A stretch of 64,000 nt of DNA from Gemmatimonadaceae bacterium (GCA_011525845.1 WYBP01000008.1:310001-374000), one strand, 5' to 3'. Shown: positions 33,110 to 42,848, counted from the stretch's first letter. The notes: generated from the letters alone by a model not told the origin. A program made the numbers and translations.

Positions 33110-34440
33110 TCCAGGAGCGCACCTTCTGGTCGTTGCGCCGGATCGCGCAGGCGCTGGGCGGGGGCCCGCGCGATGCGCGCGCCATCACGGGGGTCACCAC
33201 CGACACGCGGGCGATGGGATCGGGCGCGTGCTTCGTCGCGCTGCGCGGGGAGCGGTACGACGCGCACGACTTCCTCGCGGACGCCGTGCAGGCCGGTGCG
33301 GCGGCGCTGGTGGTCTCCGACGCGCGGCGCGCGGCGTCGCTCGGCGTGCCCGTGTTCGAGGTGCCGGATACCCTCGTCGCGCTCGGGGCGCTCGCGCGCT
33401 ACCGGCGCCTGGCGTGGGGCCATCCCGTGATCGCCGTCGGCGGCTCCAACGGGAAGACGAGCACCAAGGAGCTCCTGCGCGCCGCCCTCGGGAGCCGGTT
33501 CGAGGTGCACGCCACGACCGGCAACCTGAACAACCGGATCGGGGTGCCGCTCACCCTCCTCGCGCTCGAGGACGCCGCGGAGGTGGCCGTGGTCGAGTGC
33601 GGCACCAACGAGCCGGGGGAGATCGCCGCGCTGCGGGAGATCGTGCGCCCCGACGTGTCGCTCGTCACCACCGTGCAGGAGGAACACCTCGAGGGGCTCG
33701 GGAGCCTCGCGGGCGTGATGGCCGAGGAGATGGCACTCTGCGACGGGGTGCCGGTGGCGGTGGTGCCGGGGGCGGATGGCGCGATGGTGGCCGAGGCGAC
33801 GCGCCGCGCGGGGCGCGTGATCGCGGCGACGCTGGGCGCGCACGACCTGCATGCCGACGGCCGGGGATGGCTGGAGCACGACGGCGTGCGCGTCGAGGTC
33901 CCGCTGCGCGGGCGGCACAACCTGCAGAACGCCGCGCTGGCGCTGGCCGTGGCGCGGGAGTTCGGCGTGGCCGCCGCGGACGCCGCGCGCGGGATCGCTG
34001 CGATGCCGGCCCCGCCGATGCGCTCCGCCGTGCAGCCGCTCGGGGCGGCGCTCCTGCTGAACGACGCCTACAACTCCAATCCCGGCTCGGCACGCGCCGC
34101 GCTCGCCCTGTTGCGCGACGTCGGCGGCGGGCGTCAACGCGTTGCGGTGCTCGGCACGATGCGCGAACTCGGCGCGCACGCGGAGCGGGCCCACCGCGAG
34201 CTCGCGCAGGCGGCGCTCGACGGGGGGCACGACCTCGTGTGCGGGATCGGCGAGTTCGCCGCGGCGCTCCGGGCGGCCGCGCCGGGTGATTCACGCGTGA
34301 TCACCGCCGGTGACGTCGACGACCTCTGGCCGCTCCTCGCGCCCCGCCTCGATGCGAACGCGGCCATCCTCCTCAAGGCTTCGCGCGGCGTGAAGCTGGA
34401 ACGCCTCGTGCCGCTCCTCACCACCTGGGCCAAGGGCTGA
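33106..34440 (+). CDS. murF: UDP-MurNAc-tripeptide:D-Ala-D-Ala ligase
   Basis: This 444-residue last cytoplasmic Mur ligase adds D-Ala-D-Ala. Motifs are TGVTTDTRAMGSGACFVAL, AVGGSNGKTSTKELLRAAL (P-loop), TTGNLNNRIGVPLTLL, ECGTNEPGEI and LNDAYNSNPGSARAAL. It begins at GTG overlapping the murE stop; the upstream extension of the frame lies inside murE. The stop overlaps the mraY start as TGATG. Confidence 0.95.
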   Translation: MIQERTFWSLRRIAQALGGGPRDARAITGVTTDTRAMGSGACFVALRGERYDAHDFLADAVQAGAAALVVSDARRAASLGVPVFEVPDTLVALGALARYRRLAWGHPVIAVGGSNGKTSTKELLRAALGSRFEVHATTGNLNNRIGVPLTLLALEDAAEVAVVECGTNEPGEIAALREIVRPDVSLVTTVQEEHLEGLGSLAGVMAEEMALCDGVPVAVVPGADGAMVAEATRRAGRVIAATLGAHDLHADGRGWLEHDGVRVEVPLRGRHNLQNAALALAVAREFGVAAADAARGIAAMPAPPMRSAVQPLGAALLLNDAYNSNPGSARAALALLRDVGGGRQRVAVLGTMRELGAHAERAHRELAQAALDGGHDLVCGIGEFAAALRAAAPGDSRVITAGDVDDLWPLLAPRLDANAAILLKASRGVKLERLVPLLTTWAKG

Positions 34441-35573
34441 TGCTGTACGAGTTCCTGCTCCCCCTCACCTCGTACGTGAGCGGGTTCAACATCTTCCGCT
34501 ACATCTCGTTCCGGGCGGCGGGCGCGGCCATCACGGCGCTCCTCGTCTGCTTCGTGGTGGGGCCGTGGATGCTGCGCTGGCTGCAGGGGCTCGCCATCCA
34601 CCAGGTGGTGCGCCAGGGCACGCCGGACTCGCACGCGGGGAAGGGGACCACGCCCACGATGGGCGGGCTGATCATCCTCGCGGCGGTGGCGATCTCGACG
34701 CTGCTCTGGATGCGGTTCGACAGCCGCTACGTCTGGCTCGCCCTCGCGGTGACGGTGCTCATGGGGGGCATCGGGTTCCTGGACGACTACCTGAAGCTCA
34801 AGCAGAAGCGGGAGGGGAGGCACAACGAGGGACTGGTCGAGCGCTACAAGCTCATCGGCCAGGTCACCATCGGCCTCGGTCTCGGGCTGATCCTCTGGCA
34901 GTATCCGCTCAACAACCTCCCGGGCGCGTCCACCACGCTGCCGTTCTACAAGTACACGCTGATGATCCCGGCCATCCCGCTGCTCTACCTCCCCTTCGTC
35001 GCGTTCGTGATGACGGGGACGAGCAACGCGGTGAACCTCACGGACGGGCTCGACGGCCTCGCCGCCGGGCTGATGGCGATCGCGATGCTGACCATGGCGA
35101 TGTTCGCCTACGTCATGGGACGCTTCGACGCGTCCGAGTACCTGCAGATCTTCTACCTGCGGGGCGCGGGCGAGCTCACGATCTTCTGCTCGGCCGTCTT
35201 CGGCGCGGCGATGGGCTTCCTCTGGTACAACGCACACCCGGCGCAGGTCTTCATGGGCGACACGGGATCACTCGCGCTGGGCGGAGCGCTCGGCGCGGTG
35301 GCGATCCTGCTCAAGAGCGAGTTCCTGGTGCTGATCGTCGGCGGCGTGTTCGTGACCGAGACGCTCTCCGTGATCGTGCAGCGCACCGTGTTCAAGGTGC
35401 GCAAGCGGCGGCACGGGGTGGAGTACGCGAAGGCCCACCGGGTCTTCCTCCGCGCGCCGATCCACCACCACTTCGAGCTGAAGGGGTGGCCGGAGACGCG
35501 CGTGGTGGTGCGCTTCTGGATCCTCGGCGTGCTCTGCGCCTTCCTCGCGCTCTCGACGCTCAAGATCCGGTGA
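34440..35573 (+). CDS. mraY: Phospho-MurNAc-pentapeptide transferase (lipid I synthase)
   Basis: This 377-residue polytopic inner-membrane enzyme transfers phospho-MurNAc-pentapeptide to undecaprenyl phosphate. The conserved blocks include GKGTTPTMGGLIIL, GFLDDYLKLKQKREG with the DD pair, SNAVNLTDGLDGLAAGL, AHPAQVFMGDTGSLALGG and the C-terminal FLRAPIHHHFELKGW. About ten hydrophobic segments are visible. The stop overlaps the murD GTG. Confidence 0.97.
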   Translation: MLYEFLLPLTSYVSGFNIFRYISFRAAGAAITALLVCFVVGPWMLRWLQGLAIHQVVRQGTPDSHAGKGTTPTMGGLIILAAVAISTLLWMRFDSRYVWLALAVTVLMGGIGFLDDYLKLKQKREGRHNEGLVERYKLIGQVTIGLGLGLILWQYPLNNLPGASTTLPFYKYTLMIPAIPLLYLPFVAFVMTGTSNAVNLTDGLDGLAAGLMAIAMLTMAMFAYVMGRFDASEYLQIFYLRGAGELTIFCSAVFGAAMGFLWYNAHPAQVFMGDTGSLALGGALGAVAILLKSEFLVLIVGGVFVTETLSVIVQRTVFKVRKRRHGVEYAKAHRVFLRAPIHHHFELKGWPETRVVVRFWILGVLCAFLALSTLKIR

Positions 35574-36955
35574 CCACGCCAGCACCGCTCACGGCCCTCT
35601 CGGCCCGCGGCGAGGTCGCGGTCATCGGGCTCGGGCGGAGCGGCGGGGCGGCGGCGCGCCTCCTCGCGCGCGTGGGGGTCCCGGTCTACGCGAGCGATGC
35701 CGGCAGCGGCGCGGCGGCGATGGAGGCCGCGGCGGCGCTCACCGCCGAGGGCATCGCCGCCGAGGCGGGCCGGCACGACCTCGAACGGATCCGCCGTGCG
35801 CGCACGGTCGTCGTGAGTCCGGGTGTCCCGCCGTCCGCGCCCGCCCTCGAGGCCGCGCGGGCCGGTGGCGCGCTGGTCCTCAGCGAGATCGAGGTCGCAC
35901 TGCGCGCGCTCCCCGGCGTGCCCTACGTGGGCATCACCGGCACGAACGGCAAGACGACGGTCACCGCGCTCATCGCGCACCTCCTCCGCGCCCTCGGCCA
36001 CGAGACGGTCGAGGCGGGGAACATCGGCACGCCGCTCTCGGAGGTCGCGCTCGCGGGGCGGCGTCCGGCCTGGGTGGTGGTGGAGCTCTCGTCGTTCCAG
36101 CTCCACGACACGCCCTCCGTGGCGCCGCAGGTCGCGGTGCTGACCAACCTCGCGCCCGACCACCTCGACCGGTACGCCACGCTCGAGGAGTACTACGGCG
36201 ACAAGATGCTCCTCTTCCGGAACGCCGGACCCGCGTCGGTGCGAGTGGTGAACGGGGACGACGCCGAGGTGATGCGCCGGACGGCATCCCTGGCGGGCAT
36301 CGCGCGCCGGTTCGCGCTCGCCGACAGCGACGCCGACGCGACGTACGACGCGAACCGCGAGATGCTCACGCTCGCGGGGAGCGCCCTGCTCGAGCGCACC
36401 CTCCTCCCCCTGCTCGGCGCGCACAACATCGCGAACGCGCTCGCCGCCGCGCTGGCGGTCTGGCATGCGGTGCCGGGAGACCAGACGACCGCGGGGCGGG
36501 CACGCATCGCGGCCGGCCTCCGCGGGTTCAAGGCGATCGCGCACCGGCTGGAGCCGCTCGGGGAGCGCGATGGCGTGCTCTGGGTGAACGACTCCAAGGC
36601 GACGAACATCGGCGCGGCCCGCGTGGCACTCGAGGCGATGACGCGACCGACGATCCTCCTCCTGGGGGGGCGCCACAAGGGGGAGCCGTACACCGCGCTG
36701 CTCGACGCCCTGCGGGGGCGCGCCAAGGCCGTGCTCGCGTACGGCGAGTCGGCGGAGCGCATCGCGCACGACCTCGGCGCGCACGTGGCGGTGGAGCGGC
36801 TCGGATCGTCCTTCGAGCAAGTCATCGCCCGCGCCCGTGCGCTCGCCGCGCCCGGCGACGCGGTCCTTCTCGCCCCTGCCTGTTCGAGCTACGACATGTT
36901 CCGCAACTACGAGGAGCGCGGCGCGACCTTCCGCCGCCTCGCCCTCGGCGAATGA
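35570..36955 (+). CDS. murD: UDP-MurNAc-L-Ala:D-Glu ligase
   Basis: This 461-residue ligase adds D-glutamate. It has an N-terminal Rossmann domain (VAVIGLGRSGGAAARLLA), ATPase domain (VGITGTNGKTTVTALIA; VELSSFQL; TNLAPDHLDRYATLEEYYG) and C-terminal domain (INDSKATN-type block seen as VNDSKATNIGAA, LLLGGRHKG, LLAPACSSYDMF). The start is GTG overlapping mraY. The ATGA overlap with ftsW continues the tight operon. Confidence 0.95.
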   Translation: MTTPAPLTALSARGEVAVIGLGRSGGAAARLLARVGVPVYASDAGSGAAAMEAAAALTAEGIAAEAGRHDLERIRRARTVVVSPGVPPSAPALEAARAGGALVLSEIEVALRALPGVPYVGITGTNGKTTVTALIAHLLRALGHETVEAGNIGTPLSEVALAGRRPAWVVVELSSFQLHDTPSVAPQVAVLTNLAPDHLDRYATLEEYYGDKMLLFRNAGPASVRVVNGDDAEVMRRTASLAGIARRFALADSDADATYDANREMLTLAGSALLERTLLPLLGAHNIANALAAALAVWHAVPGDQTTAGRARIAAGLRGFKAIAHRLEPLGERDGVLWVNDSKATNIGAARVALEAMTRPTILLLGGRHKGEPYTALLDALRGRAKAVLAYGESAERIAHDLGAHVAVERLGSSFEQVIARARALAAPGDAVLLAPACSSYDMFRNYEERGATFRRLALGE

Positions 36956-38181
36956 CCACCGCCTCCCTGCCACTCCCGGCGTCCACGCGCCGGGCCACGC
37001 CGCTGCCCCACGCCGCCACGCACTCCCGCGAGCGCTGGCGCATGGGGCTCGAGGCGAAGGCGATGATCATGGTGACCGCCGCCCTGCTCGCCTTCGGGCT
37101 CGCCACGCTCTACTCCGCGAGCGCCGGCGCCGCGATGGCCGAGGGGCGGCCGAGCTGGTTCTTCCTCTGGCGTCAGCTCACCGGGGTCGGCGTGGGGATC
37201 GTCGCGTTCGCGGTCGCGGCGAAGCTCGACGCCGAGCGCTGGCGGGGGTGGGCCTGGCCCCTGATGGGGCTCACGATCCTGCTGCTGCTCGTCGTCATCC
37301 TGCCCTTCACGAAGTCCATCGCCCCGCCGATCAACGGCTCCCGGCGCTTCCTGCTGGGCGGGTCGCTGCAGCCGTCCGAGCTGGGGAAGCTCGCCGTGGT
37401 GATGTGGACCGCGATGCTGATCGTGAAGAAGGGCGGGGAGGAGGGGCTCCGGCGCCTCTCGAAGGGGCTGCTCCCGTTCATGGTGATCCTCGGCGTGCTC
37501 TCGGCGCTCGTCGTGGCGGAACCCGACCTCTCGGTCGTGATCTTCTACGCGTTCGTGATGGGCGTGATGCTCTTCTCGGCGGGCGCCCGCATCGGGCACT
37601 TCGTCGTCATGGGGATCCTCGGGGCCCCGTTCCTCTGGACCTACGCGCACAAGCTGGAGTACGTGCTGCGCCGCATCCTCGGGTTCGCCGCGGGCGCGGA
37701 CAGTGCGGTGCAGGTGAACCACCAGCTGCAGCAGTCGCTGATCGCCGTGGGCTCCGGCGGGCTCTTCGGCGTCGGGTTCGGGCAGGGACGGCAGCAGTTC
37801 GGCTTCCTCCCGCTCCCGTACAACGACTTCATCGGCAGCAACGTGGGCGAGGAGTGGGGGTTCGTCGGGCTCGGCGGGCTGATCCTCCTCTACACGCTCT
37901 GGGGGTGGCTCGGCTTCAGGATCGCGAAGCTGGCGCGCTCGCCCTTCCAGCAGCTCGTCGCCATCGGCCTCACCTCCACGATGCTCGTGACGGCGTTCCT
38001 GCACCTGGGCGTGGTGATCGGGCTCCTCCCGACGACGGGGCTGACGTTGCCCTTCATCTCGTACGGCCGCTCGAACATCCTGCTCTCCCTCCTGCTGACG
38101 GGGATCCTCGTGAACATCGGGAGCGCGAAGGAGCGGGTGATCGGGGAGCGCGCCACCGACCCGCTCGCGACGGGGCGGTGA
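36952..38181 (+). CDS. ftsW: Septal peptidoglycan glycosyltransferase FtsW
   Basis: This 409-residue SEDS-family protein has about ten membrane helices. It polymerises lipid II at the septum with FtsI. Family motifs are LYSASAG, INGSRRFLLGGSLQPSELGK, VVAEPDLSVVIFYA with the catalytic Asp region, VNHQLQQSLIAVGSGG, GFLPLPYNDFIGSNVGEEWG and LLPTTGLTLPFISYGRSN. The N-terminal 30 residues are cytosolic and basic. The gene sits between murD and murG. Confidence 0.95.
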   Translation: MTTASLPLPASTRRATPLPHAATHSRERWRMGLEAKAMIMVTAALLAFGLATLYSASAGAAMAEGRPSWFFLWRQLTGVGVGIVAFAVAAKLDAERWRGWAWPLMGLTILLLLVVILPFTKSIAPPINGSRRFLLGGSLQPSELGKLAVVMWTAMLIVKKGGEEGLRRLSKGLLPFMVILGVLSALVVAEPDLSVVIFYAFVMGVMLFSAGARIGHFVVMGILGAPFLWTYAHKLEYVLRRILGFAAGADSAVQVNHQLQQSLIAVGSGGLFGVGFGQGRQQFGFLPLPYNDFIGSNVGEEWGFVGLGGLILLYTLWGWLGFRIAKLARSPFQQLVAIGLTSTMLVTAFLHLGVVIGLLPTTGLTLPFISYGRSNILLSLLLTGILVNIGSAKERVIGERATDPLATGR

Positions 38182-39278
38182 GCACGGTGAACGTCCTCTT
38201 CACGGGGGGCGGCACGGGCGGGCACCTCTATCCCGCGCTCGCCATCGCGCGCGCCCTCGTCCGCGCGCGGCCGGAGGTCGCCCCCTACTTCGTCGGCGCG
38301 CAGCGCGGCATCGAACGGGAGATCCTCCCCACCACGGAGTTCCCCTTCCTGCTCCTCGACCTGCATCCGCTCTACCGTCCGCGCGTCTGGGAGAACTGGA
38401 AGACGCTGCGCGGCGCGATCAGCGGGTGGGGGGCGCTCAACCGGCTGGCGCGCACGACACCTCCCGCGCTGGTGGTCGGCACGGGCGGCTACGCATCCGG
38501 ACTCACGACGTTCTGGGCGTCGCGCCGCGGGGTGCCCGTGGTGCAGCACATCGGGGATGCGACGCCCGGGATCACGGCACGCTGGACGGCGCGCTTCTCG
38601 CGCGAGGCGTACCTCGGCTATCCGGAGGCGGAACGGCACCTGCCGCGCGGGCGCGGCGTCTACCGCGACACCGGGAACCCGATCGAGCCACCCCCGGACA
38701 TCCGGCCGGCCCCGGCGGCCGCGCGCGCGCGCTGGGGCTTCCCCGCGCACGCCACGGTGCTGCTCGTCTTCGGCGGCTCGCAGGGCGCGCGGGCGCTCAA
38801 CCGCGCGGTGGCCGCGTGGGTGGAGCAGGGACTCCCGAAGGGGCTCTGCGTGCTCTGGTCCACCGGACGCGCGCACCACGACGGCTTCAAGCACCTCGAC
38901 CGGCCCGACGTGCGCGTGCTCCCGTACATCGCCCCGATCGCCGAGGCGTACGCCACCGCCGACCTCGCCCTGGTGCGCGGCGGGATGATGGGATCCAGCG
39001 AGCTCTGCGCGTGGGGCGTGCCGACGGTGATCGTGCCGCTCCCCAGCGCCGCACAGGACCACCAGACGGCGAACGCGCGCGTGCTGGAGGCCGCGGGTGC
39101 CGCGGTGCACCTGCCGGAGCGCGACCTCTCGGTGGAGTCGCTCACGCGCGTGGTCGGCGGGCTCCTCGCGGACCGGTCCCGCCTGGCGGCGATGGCCGCG
39201 GCGGCGGCGGCGCGGGGACGCCCGCACGCGGCCGCGGAGATCGCGGCGCACATCGGGCGCCTGCTCGCCGCCCCCTGA
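38178..39278 (+). CDS. murG: Lipid I N-acetylglucosaminyltransferase (lipid II synthase)
   Basis: This 366-residue peripheral GT28 enzyme adds GlcNAc to lipid I. Motifs are LFTGGGTGGHLYPALAIA, GTGGYASGL, the second glycine-rich motif FGGSQGARALN and the UDP-GlcNAc pocket ALVRGGMMGSSELCAWGVPT. H-A-A-Q-D is PSAAQDHQTANA here. The start is GTG overlapping the ftsW stop; a GTG three codons later is also possible. A 10-bp hairpin follows directly after the stop. Confidence 0.93.
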   Translation: MSTVNVLFTGGGTGGHLYPALAIARALVRARPEVAPYFVGAQRGIEREILPTTEFPFLLLDLHPLYRPRVWENWKTLRGAISGWGALNRLARTTPPALVVGTGGYASGLTTFWASRRGVPVVQHIGDATPGITARWTARFSREAYLGYPEAERHLPRGRGVYRDTGNPIEPPPDIRPAPAAARARWGFPAHATVLLVFGGSQGARALNRAVAAWVEQGLPKGLCVLWSTGRAHHDGFKHLDRPDVRVLPYIAPIAEAYATADLALVRGGMMGSSELCAWGVPTVIVPLPSAAQDHQTANARVLEAAGAAVHLPERDLSVESLTRVVGGLLADRSRLAAMAAAAAARGRPHAAAEIAAHIGRLLAAP

Positions 39279-39304
39279 GCGGCGCGTGTAGTCGCACGCG
39301 CCGC
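39279..39304 (+). terminator. 10-bp perfect hairpin after murG
   Basis: The arms GCGGCGCGTG and CACGCGCCGC enclose a 6-base loop (TAGTCG) and begin at the base after the murG stop. No T-run follows. With the -10-like hexamer 20 bases downstream it suggests a partial break in the dcw transcript before murC. Confidence 0.45.
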
Positions 39305-39324
39305 ACGCACCGTACGCGCCCACC

Positions 39325-39330
39325 TAGTTT
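39325..39330 (+). promoter_or_regulatory. -10-like hexamer TAGTTT before murC
   Basis: In this GC-rich genome the AT-rich hexamer TAGTTT stands 6 bases before the murC ATG, with no Shine-Dalgarno sequence between them. Initiation would give an mRNA starting at or within a base of the ATG. No clear -35 was found, so this is suggestive only. Confidence 0.35.
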
Positions 39331-39336
39331 TCCCTG

Positions 39337-40716
39337 ATGCCCCTGCTCGATCCCTCCGACCCGCGCCCGATCCACTTCCAGGGGATCGGCGGCGCCGGCA
39401 TGAGTGCACTCGCCGAGCTCTGCCACCGTCGTGGCGCGCGCGTCACCGGGTGCGACCAGAATCCCGACGGCGCGGCCGACCTCCGCGCGCTCGGCATCGA
39501 GGCCGTGCGCGGGCACGATCCCGCGCACATCGAGGGGCACCGCGCGCTCGTGGTCTCGAGCGCGATCCCGAAGGACCACCCCGAGGTGCTCCGCGCCCAG
39601 GTGCTCGGGATCCCGGTGATCCGTCGCGCCGAGGCGCTCGCGGAGGCGACGGCGGGGGGCATGCTCATCGGCATCGCCGGGACCCACGGCAAGAGCACCA
39701 CCACCGTGATGACGACCGAGGCGCTCGCCGCCGCGGGGAAGGCGCCCACCGGCGTGGTCGGGGCGCGCGTGGCCGCGTGGGGCGGGAACCTCTCGCGCGG
39801 CGGGTCGGACGTCTTCGTGGTGGAGGCGGACGAGTACGACCGCTCGTTCCTGGCGCTCCACCCGACCGTGGCCGTGGTGACCAACGTCGAGGCCGACCAC
39901 CTCGACATCTACCGCGACCTGCAGGACATCCACGAGACCTTCGCGACCTTCGTCGGTCGCGCGCGCTACGTGGTGCTCTGCGCGGACGACCCGGGGGCGA
40001 ACGCGCTCCCCTCGCCGGCGACGGCCGAGGTGATCCGGTACGGACTCACGAGCCCCGACGCGCGGCTCGTCGCGCGCGACGTGCGGCACGCGGACGGCCG
40101 CACGCGGTTCGAGGTCGCCTACGACGGCAAGGCGCTCGGGAGCGTGACGCTCGGCGTGCCCGGGCTGCACAACGTGCGGAACGCGCTCGCCGCGCTCGCC
40201 TGCGGCATCGGGCCCTGGGGGCTGACGGTGGAGCAGATGGCGCCGGGGCTCGCGGCGCTCGTCGGCGCGGAGCGGCGCTTCCAGCGGATCGGGCGCGCGG
40301 CCGGGGTCGACGTCGTGGACGACTACGCGCACCATCCCACCGAGGTCCGCGCCACGCTGGGCGCGGCGCGCGAGGCGTTCCCCGGGCGGCGGATCGTGGT
40401 GGCGTTCCAGCCCCACCTCTTCTCGCGGACGCGGGACTTCGCCACGGAGTTCGGCGAGGCGCTCGCGCTGGCTGACGTAGTCGCGCTCGCGGACATCTAC
40501 CCGGCGCGGGAGCAGCCGATGCCCGGGGTGACGAGCGCGCTCGTCGCGTCCGCAGCGAAGGCGGCGGGGCGTGCGCCGGCGTGGGAGGGGCCGCGCACGG
40601 CGCTCGCCGCCGGGCTGGCGCAGCTCGTGCGGGACGGGGACGTGGTGTTCACCGTGGGCGCCGGCGACATCACGCGCACGGGGCCCGAGCTGCTCGCGCT
40701 CCTGGGGGCGCGGTGA
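39337..40716 (+). CDS. murC: UDP-MurNAc:L-alanine ligase
   Basis: This 459-residue first Mur ligase joins L-Ala to UDP-MurNAc. Blocks are IHFQGIGGAGMSALAEL, IGIAGTHGKSTTTVMTTEAL, VEADEYDRSFLALHP, TNVEADHLDIY, VVDDYAHHPTEVRATL and AFQPHLFSRTRDF. It is the only dcw gene here with a gap of more than 50 bases before it. The GTG start of ftsQ overlaps its stop. murB, often next to murC, is not in this cluster. Confidence 0.95.
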   Translation: MPLLDPSDPRPIHFQGIGGAGMSALAELCHRRGARVTGCDQNPDGAADLRALGIEAVRGHDPAHIEGHRALVVSSAIPKDHPEVLRAQVLGIPVIRRAEALAEATAGGMLIGIAGTHGKSTTTVMTTEALAAAGKAPTGVVGARVAAWGGNLSRGGSDVFVVEADEYDRSFLALHPTVAVVTNVEADHLDIYRDLQDIHETFATFVGRARYVVLCADDPGANALPSPATAEVIRYGLTSPDARLVARDVRHADGRTRFEVAYDGKALGSVTLGVPGLHNVRNALAALACGIGPWGLTVEQMAPGLAALVGAERRFQRIGRAAGVDVVDDYAHHPTEVRATLGAAREAFPGRRIVVAFQPHLFSRTRDFATEFGEALALADVVALADIYPAREQPMPGVTSALVASAAKAAGRAPAWEGPRTALAAGLAQLVRDGDVVFTVGAGDITRTGPELLALLGAR

Positions 40717-41462
40717 GTCCCGGTCGCGGGAGTGGGGCGGGCGGCGCCGGTGGAGCGCCCGAGGCGACGCCCCTGCGCCGCGAGGTGCGCCGCGCGGGGC
40801 TGCTCCTCGCCGCCCTCGCACTCCTCGCCTCGCCCTGGTGGGGCCGGGCCCTCCTCCAGAGCATGGATTTCTTCCGCGTGCGTCGCGTGGAGATCGAGGG
40901 CGCGCGTTACGCCGCCCCCGACGAAATCGTTTCGCGGTTGAGGGTCGATACCACGGCGTCCGTCTGGGACGACATGTCGCCCCTCGAGGCGCGGGTGCGG
41001 GAACATCCCCAGGTGCGCGAGGTGCGCATCGGGCGGCGGCTCCCGGGAACCCTCGTCGTGCGGGTGACCGAGAACCCGCCGGTGGCGCTGGTGAGCACGG
41101 CGCGCGGGCTGGTGGTCACCGATGCGGCGGGGGATTCGTTGCCGGTGGACCCCACACGGATCGACGTGGACCTGCCGGTGCTCGCGTCGCGGGACACGCT
41201 GCTCCTCCGGCTGCTCGGGGAGCTGCGGGCGCAGGAACCGGCCCTCTTCGCTCGCGTGAGCGAGGTGCGCCGCACCCCGCGTGGCGAGGTGGTCCTCGTC
41301 TTCCCGGAACATCGCGTGCTCGCGCGTGCCGACGTGACGGCGCGGCGGCTGGGCGATGTGCGGCCGGTGGAGCTCGACCTCGCGCGTCGCGTCCTCAGGG
41401 CCGCGGAGCTTGACCTGCGTTTCCGCGATCAGGTGATCGCCCGACTCTCCCCAGCGCCTTGA
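40713..41462 (+). CDS. ftsQ: FtsQ/DivIB divisome protein
   Basis: This 249-residue bitopic protein has a Gly-rich cytoplasmic tail (1-22), one membrane helix (AGLLLAALALLASPWWG, about 28-44), and a periplasmic POTRA domain (FFRVRRVEIEGARYAAPDEI) followed by the beta domain (PGTLVVRVTENPPVALV). It links FtsL/FtsB to FtsW/FtsI. The start is GTG in a 4-base overlap with murC. It is followed by ftsA after 7 bases. Confidence 0.88.
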   Translation: MSPGRGSGAGGAGGAPEATPLRREVRRAGLLLAALALLASPWWGRALLQSMDFFRVRRVEIEGARYAAPDEIVSRLRVDTTASVWDDMSPLEARVREHPQVREVRIGRRLPGTLVVRVTENPPVALVSTARGLVVTDAAGDSLPVDPTRIDVDLPVLASRDTLLLRLLGELRAQEPALFARVSEVRRTPRGEVVLVFPEHRVLARADVTARRLGDVRPVELDLARRVLRAAELDLRFRDQVIARLSPAP

Positions 41463-41469
41463 CCCACGC

Positions 41470-42735
41470 ATGAACCTCGATCGACTCGTCGCCGGCCTCG
41501 ACATCGGATCCGCCAAGACCACCGCGGTGATCGCGGAGGTCGTGGGCGACCTCCCCAAGCACCCGACGGTGAACATCCTCGGCGTGGGGCAGGCGCGCAC
41601 CACCGGGCTCCGCCGCGGCGTGGTGGCCGACATCGACGAGACCCAGCGCTCCATCACCAAGGCGATGCAGGATGCCGAGCGGATGGCGGGGGCGCAGGTG
41701 GAGAGCGTGTACGCCGGGATCGCCGGGGAGCACGTGCAGGCGATGACCTCGACCGGGATCGCGTCCGTGACCGGGAGCGAGATCACCCGCGCCGACGTGG
41801 AGCGCGCGAACGCCGTCGCCCGGGCGCAGGCCATCCCGCAGGACCGCGAGCTGATCCACGCGATCCCGCAGGAGTACACCGTCGACAAGAACATCGGCAT
41901 CCGCGACCCGATCGGGATGATCGGCACCCGCCTCGAGACGGAGATGTACCTCGTCACCATCGGCTCCTCGCCGGCGATGAACCTGCGGAAGGCCGTCGAG
42001 CGGGCGAGCTACAAGGTGAGCGAGCTGGTGCTCGAGCCGCTCGCGAGCGCGCTCTCGGTGCTCACCGACGACGAGAAGGAACTCGGGGTGGCGCTCGTGG
42101 AGATGGGCGCCGGGACCACCGACGTCGCCGTCTTCCACGAGGGGAAGATCCGCTACCTCGGCACCATCGGGTACGGCGGGCTGAACGTCACCGGCGACAT
42201 CGTGCACGGGCTCGGCGTCACGCAGGCCGACGCGGAGCGGCTCAAGGAGCAGTACGGCGCCGCCTACGAGCCGATGGTGCCGCATGGCGAGAAGATCCGG
42301 CTGCCGAGCACGGGCGCGCAGGGGGACCGCGAGATCCCGCGGGAGCTGCTGGCCCACATCATCCACCAGCGCACGCAGGAGATCTTCGAGATCGTCCTGC
42401 GCCACGTGGAGGAGGCGGGGCTGATCAAGAAGCTCTCGGCCGGCGTGGTGGTCACCGGGGGCGCGGCCGCGCAGCCAGGCACCGCGGACCTCGCGAGCGA
42501 CGTCTTCGGCACCGGGGCGCGCCTCGGCGTGCCGGGGGAGTTCCTGGGCGGGCTCGCCGACTCGGTGCAGTCGCCCCGCTTCTCGACCGTGACCGGGCTC
42601 GTGCAGTACGGCGCGCACCGCGTGGCGATCGGGAGCGGCGCGGGGAAGGGGAAGCGCCTCAGCGTGGGCGCGGCGACCCCGTCGATGGACCACCTGGCGG
42701 CCCGATTCAAGACCTGGCTGCAGGACTTCTGGTAG
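41470..42735 (+). CDS. ftsA: Actin-like cell division protein FtsA
   Basis: This 421-residue actin-fold ATPase tethers FtsZ to the membrane. Blocks are VAGLDIGSAKTTAVIAEV, GLRRGVVADIDETQRSI, the 1C subdomain around SVYAGIAGEHVQAM, VALVEMGAGTTDVAVFHEGK, YGGLNVTGDIVHGL and VVTGGAAAQPGTADLA. The C-terminal amphipathic helix is DHLAARFKTWLQDFW. After it comes a terminator-like hairpin, so ftsZ has its own transcription signals. Confidence 0.95.
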   Translation: MNLDRLVAGLDIGSAKTTAVIAEVVGDLPKHPTVNILGVGQARTTGLRRGVVADIDETQRSITKAMQDAERMAGAQVESVYAGIAGEHVQAMTSTGIASVTGSEITRADVERANAVARAQAIPQDRELIHAIPQEYTVDKNIGIRDPIGMIGTRLETEMYLVTIGSSPAMNLRKAVERASYKVSELVLEPLASALSVLTDDEKELGVALVEMGAGTTDVAVFHEGKIRYLGTIGYGGLNVTGDIVHGLGVTQADAERLKEQYGAAYEPMVPHGEKIRLPSTGAQGDREIPRELLAHIIHQRTQEIFEIVLRHVEEAGLIKKLSAGVVVTGGAAAQPGTADLASDVFGTGARLGVPGEFLGGLADSVQSPRFSTVTGLVQYGAHRVAIGSGAGKGKRLSVGAATPSMDHLAARFKTWLQDFW

Positions 42736-42795
42736 CCGCGCCGCGCGCGCGAGACGGTGGCGGGCCCGCGCTCCGATGCGCATCACAAATCTGAT

Positions 42796-42848
42796 CGGCG
42801 GTGACCGGCGCGGTGGAAAAATGCGCTCGGTCACCGCCGTTTCGGTTT
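42796..42848 (+). terminator. Terminator-like hairpin with T-rich tail between ftsA and ftsZ
   Basis: A 12-bp perfect stem (CGGCGGTGACCG at 42796-42807, CGGTCACCGCCG at 42828-42839) with a 20-base loop is followed directly by TTTCGGTTT. The T-rich tail makes this the best intrinsic-terminator candidate in the window. It is 60 bases after the ftsA stop and 59 bases before the ftsZ -10 element. Confidence 0.6.
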